Assembly (NCBI RefSeq): GCF_003261575.2
Contig: NZ_CP036175.1
Coordinates: 3,162,001 to 3,226,000, forward strand
Length of the DNA: 64,000 nt
Direction of reading: 5' to 3'
Origin: Klebsiella huaxiensis
GTDB lineage: Bacteria > Pseudomonadota > Gammaproteobacteria > Enterobacterales > Enterobacteriaceae
Every line of letters starts with the position of its first letter. The stretch's first letter is position 1. The notes under the pieces are model-generated. The model saw nothing but the letters and a program-made list of their open reading frames with translations. It was not told the origin of the DNA and ran no database searches. Shown here piece after piece: positions 61,398-64,000 of this stretch. A program made the position numbers and the translations under genes.

Positions 61398-62186
61398 CTA
61401 TTTCCCGCTGAACTGAGGGGGACGTTTGCCGAGGAAGGCGCTGACGCCCTCGCGGTAGTCGTCGCTACGGCCGGCAAGGCGCTGGAAATCGCCCTCGACG
61501 TCAAGCTGGTCATCCAGGGAGTTGGTTTCTGCCAACTGCAACGCTTTCTTGATGAGCCCTAAGCCGTAGGTGGGCTGGGAAGCCAGATGCCGCGCCAGCG
61601 TCAGGCTGGTATCTTTCAGTTCAGCATCGTCAACCAACTGCCAGATCATGCCCCACTGTGCGGCCTGTTCGGCGCTTAAGCTGTCGCCCAGCAGCATCAG
61701 CCCCATGGCGCGGGCACGGGTGGTGACACGCGGCAACACCCAGCTACCGCCGCAGTCTGGCACCAGACCGAGCTTGCTGAAAGCCATCACAAATTTGGCG
61801 GAGCGCGCCGCCAGCACGATATCGCAGCCCAGCGCCAGCGTGGCGCCGGCACCTGCCGCCACGCCGTTGACCGCGCAAATCACCGGCTTGGGCAGCGCAG
61901 CTAAGCGACGCACCAGCGGGTTATAAAAACGCTCCACCGACAGGCCTAAATCCGGCGCGGGGCCGCTCGGGTCAACGTTGCGATCGTTCAGATCTTGTCC
62001 GGCGCAAAAACCTCGCCCTGCACCGGTGATCAGCAGGCAGCGAATGGTGTCGTCGCGTTCAGCCTGTTTCAGGCACTCGGAGAGCTGCTGGTGCATGGCG
62101 TCGTTAAAGCTGTTGAGCCTGTCCGGGCGGTTCAGGGTGATGGTCATCACGCCCTGGTCGATATCGCTAAGAATGAATGCGTCCAC
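61398..62186 (-). CDS. paaG: 2-(1,2-epoxy-1,2-dihydrophenyl)acetyl-CoA isomerase
   Basis: A 262-residue crotonase-fold enzyme, same length as E. coli PaaG. The oxyanion-hole glycine is in GRGFCAGQDLND and the active-site region is GLVPDCGGSWVLPR with its conserved Asp. It isomerises the ring-epoxide of phenylacetyl-CoA to the oxepin and a later dehydroadipyl-CoA. It lies two bases from paaF in the operon. Confidence 0.97.
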   Translation of the reverse strand: MDAFILSDIDQGVMTITLNRPDRLNSFNDAMHQQLSECLKQAERDDTIRCLLITGAGRGFCAGQDLNDRNVDPSGPAPDLGLSVERFYNPLVRRLAALPKPVICAVNGVAAGAGATLALGCDIVLAARSAKFVMAFSKLGLVPDCGGSWVLPRVTTRARAMGLMLLGDSLSAEQAAQWGMIWQLVDDAELKDTSLTLARHLASQPTYGLGLIKKALQLAETNSLDDQLDVEGDFQRLAGRSDDYREGVSAFLGKRPPQFSGK

Positions 62187-62188
62187 GG

Positions 62189-62956
62189 TTAACGTCCTTT
62201 GAAAGCTGGGGTGCGTTTTTCTAAAAAGGCAGCAATGCCTTCGCGACGGTCTTCGGTGGCGCTGAGCAGCGTAAACAGCTGACGCTCCTGCGTTAGCCCA
62301 GCCTGCAAGCTCACTTCCTGCGCCAGACGCAGCGACTGTTTGGCGGCACGCAGCGCCAGCGGTGAGTGACGGGCAATGGTCGCCGCCAGTTTCAGCGCGT
62401 ATTCGTCAGAGAGGTTGGCCGGATGGATATCGCTAACCAGCCCGGCCTGCTGCGCGCGTTCGGCATCAATGCTTTCGCCGCTCAGCACCATGCGGCTGGC
62501 CAGTGCTTTCCCGACGCTGCGAATCAAGCGCTGAGTCCCACCTGCCCCTGGCATGGTGCCAAGGGTGATTTCCGGCAGACCAAAGCGAGCGTTATCCCCG
62601 GCAATCACCAGGTCGCACAGCAGCGCCAGCTCGCAGCCCGCGCCCAGCGCGTAGCCGTTGACTACCGCAATCAGCGGCTTATTGAAGACATCGATACGCG
62701 CCCATAAGCGCGGGCGAATATCGTCGAAGGTGGCGGGCAGGTCTTTTTCCGCCATTTCGTTAAGATCGGCACCGGCAGCAAAGTAGCGCGGGTTGCCGCT
62801 TATCACACAGACGCTCACGCTTGAGTCCCCCGCCGCACTTTCCAGCGCTTCGGCAAGCTGGGTCAACAGCGCGTTATTCAGCGCATTACGCGCCTGCGGA
62901 CGGTTCAGCGTCAGCTGTAAAACACGGTCGTGACGGGTTATCAGCAGTTCGTTCAT
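62189..62956 (-). CDS. paaF: 2,3-dehydroadipyl-CoA hydratase
   Basis: A 255-residue enoyl-CoA hydratase, same length as E. coli PaaF. The two catalytic acids are in NGYALGAGCELALLCDL and PEITLGTMPGAGGTQRL. It hydrates 2,3-dehydroadipyl-CoA to 3-hydroxyadipyl-CoA. It overlaps paaE by four bases and precedes paaG by two. Confidence 0.97.
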   Translation of the reverse strand: MNELLITRHDRVLQLTLNRPQARNALNNALLTQLAEALESAAGDSSVSVCVISGNPRYFAAGADLNEMAEKDLPATFDDIRPRLWARIDVFNKPLIAVVNGYALGAGCELALLCDLVIAGDNARFGLPEITLGTMPGAGGTQRLIRSVGKALASRMVLSGESIDAERAQQAGLVSDIHPANLSDEYALKLAATIARHSPLALRAAKQSLRLAQEVSLQAGLTQERQLFTLLSATEDRREGIAAFLEKRTPAFKGR

Positions 62957-64000
62957 GCCATCCCCCGCGCGTCAAAGTCGACCACCACATCGCCGCTGGT
63001 TGGCAGCGCCTGACAGCTCAGCACATAGCCCGCCGCCAGTTCATCGGCTTCGAGGCTGTAGTTCGCCGCCATCGCCACTTCGCCGCGTACCACTTTGCAT
63101 TTACAGGTGGCGCAGACGCCGCCTTTGCAGGCAAACGGCAGGTCGGCACCCTGTCGCAGCGCGGCATCAAGAATGCTGTCGTCTTGCGCACTCAGGGCAA
63201 TGGTTCTTTCGCGACCGTCCTGGCGAATCGTCACCGTACGTCCTTCGGCCTGTACGCCGGTGGCGCGCTTGACGCTGGTTCCCGGCGTATTGAAACGCTC
63301 GAGGTGAATGGCTTTTTCCGGCATCCCCAGCGCACGCAGCGTGGTTTCTGCGTCATCCATCATCGCCGACGGGCCGCAAATAAAGGCGTCGTCAAAGCGG
63401 CTGAAATCGAGCAGATGTTCAGACAGCGCACGCAGTTTGTCGCCGTCGATGCGGCCCTGTAGCAGATCGCTGTCCATCGACTCCTGACTGAACAGATGAA
63501 TCACCTGTAAACGCTGAGGATAGCGGTCTTTCAGGTCAGCCAGCGCCTGGCGGAACATCATGCTGTGGCTGCTGCGGTTGCCATAAATCAGGGTGAAGCG
63601 GCTATCAGATTCAATCGTCAGCGTGGCTTCGATTATCGCCATCATCGGCGTGATGCCAGATCCGGCGGCAATCGCCAGATAGTTAGCGTTACGTCCAGCC
63701 TGTGGCAGGTAGCCAAAGTGGCCCTGCGGCACCATCACCTCAAATGCCATACCCTGCTGGATATCGCTCTGGGCAAAGCGCGAGAAACGCCCGCCGTCGA
63801 TGGCTTTCACCGCCACGCTAATCTCAGCAGGCGAGCGGCTGCGGCAGATGGAGTAGCAGCGCCTAAGTTCTTCGCCACCAATGCGTGTTTTCAGCGTCAG
63901 ATGCTGGCCCGGACGAAAGGCGTATTCATGACGCAGCGCGTCGGGAATGGCAAAGGTGATGGTCACCGCATCGCGGGTTTCCGGCTCAACGTTTGCCACG
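62953..64000 (-). CDS. paaE: PaaE reductase component of phenylacetyl-CoA epoxidase, 5' end missing
   Basis: 349 codons are visible; the frame runs off the right edge. About nine N-terminal residues are missing compared with E. coli PaaE (356), and the GTG at 63997-63999 is internal. The FAD/NAD reductase domain (RCYSICRS, AAGSGITPMMAII) is followed by a plant-type 2Fe-2S domain with CKGGVCATCKCKV and the last Cys in VLSC. It passes electrons from NADPH to the PaaABC di-iron epoxidase. The rest of the operon (paaA-D) should lie just outside. Confidence 0.97.
   Translation of the reverse strand, partial: VANVEPETRDAVTITFAIPDALRHEYAFRPGQHLTLKTRIGGEELRRCYSICRSRSPAEISVAVKAIDGGRFSRFAQSDIQQGMAFEVMVPQGHFGYLPQAGRNANYLAIAAGSGITPMMAIIEATLTIESDSRFTLIYGNRSSHSMMFRQALADLKDRYPQRLQVIHLFSQESMDSDLLQGRIDGDKLRALSEHLLDFSRFDDAFICGPSAMMDDAETTLRALGMPEKAIHLERFNTPGTSVKRATGVQAEGRTVTIRQDGRERTIALSAQDDSILDAALRQGADLPFACKGGVCATCKCKVVRGEVAMAANYSLEADELAAGYVLSCQALPTSGDVVVDFDARGMA

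Overview
The window is chromosomal DNA of an enterobacterium, most likely Klebsiella or a close relative such as Raoultella. It is GC-rich in the core genes. The backbone matches an E. coli K-12 stretch read backwards: ydcO, ydcL, tehBA, ydcK, rimL, opgD, ydcJ, ydcI, cybB, gapC, aldA, ydcF, hrpA, azoR, ynbDCBA, paaYX, paaKJIHGFE. It also carries pcaHG, a PQQ-dependent membrane dehydrogenase and an intact gapC, which K-12 lacks or has lost. No rRNA, tRNA, CRISPR array, prophage or complete insertion sequence was seen. Comparisons with E. coli proteins are from memory of the families, not from searches.

Layout. 0-9.7 kb: end of a BenE-type permease, an AraC regulator and EamA exporter, lipoprotein YdcL, a divergent DppA-like binding protein and PepT-like peptidase, tehAB and ydcK, with a tandem duplication of the ydcK tail. 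9.7-20.3 kb: rimL and opgD, then an inserted block (aminotransferase with amino-acid-binding protein, ycaC, a DUF2235 hydrolase, a LysR regulator, a type-B carboxylesterase), then ydcJ. 20.3-25.7 kb: an aromatic-acid block with protocatechuate 3,4-dioxygenase pcaHG, the PcaQ/YdcI regulator, a candidate operator and a quinate/shikimate-type PQQ dehydrogenase. 25.7-28.4 kb: a small secreted protein, frmRA and cybB. 28.4-32.9 kb: an AT-richer accessory segment with a cold-shock-domain protein and the folate-independent methionine synthase pair mesD/mesX, in which mesX is frameshifted. 32.9-45 kb: gapC, aldA, ydcF, an NAD-type glutamate dehydrogenase and a five-gene MarR-MFS-HlyD-OMF-methyltransferase efflux operon. 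45-55.3 kb: hrpA, azoR, a GFA-family protein and the ynbABCD phospholipid operon, ending in an unannotated 47-residue membrane protein. 55.3-64 kb: paaY, paaX and paaK back to a truncated paaE of the phenylacetate operon.

How the genes work together. Two aromatic routes meet here. The pca/quinate genes lead to protocatechuate and open its ring. The paa genes take phenylacetyl-CoA to beta-ketoadipyl-CoA and then to acetyl-CoA and succinyl-CoA. Both routes pass through beta-ketoadipyl-CoA, so PaaJ thiolase could in principle serve both. Interspersed are six copies, one truncated, of a palindromic repeat of about 127 bp. Four of them sit 14-58 bp upstream of start codons, and two carry internal inserts built from strings of short perfect hairpins. 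REP/BIME elements fill many gene ends.
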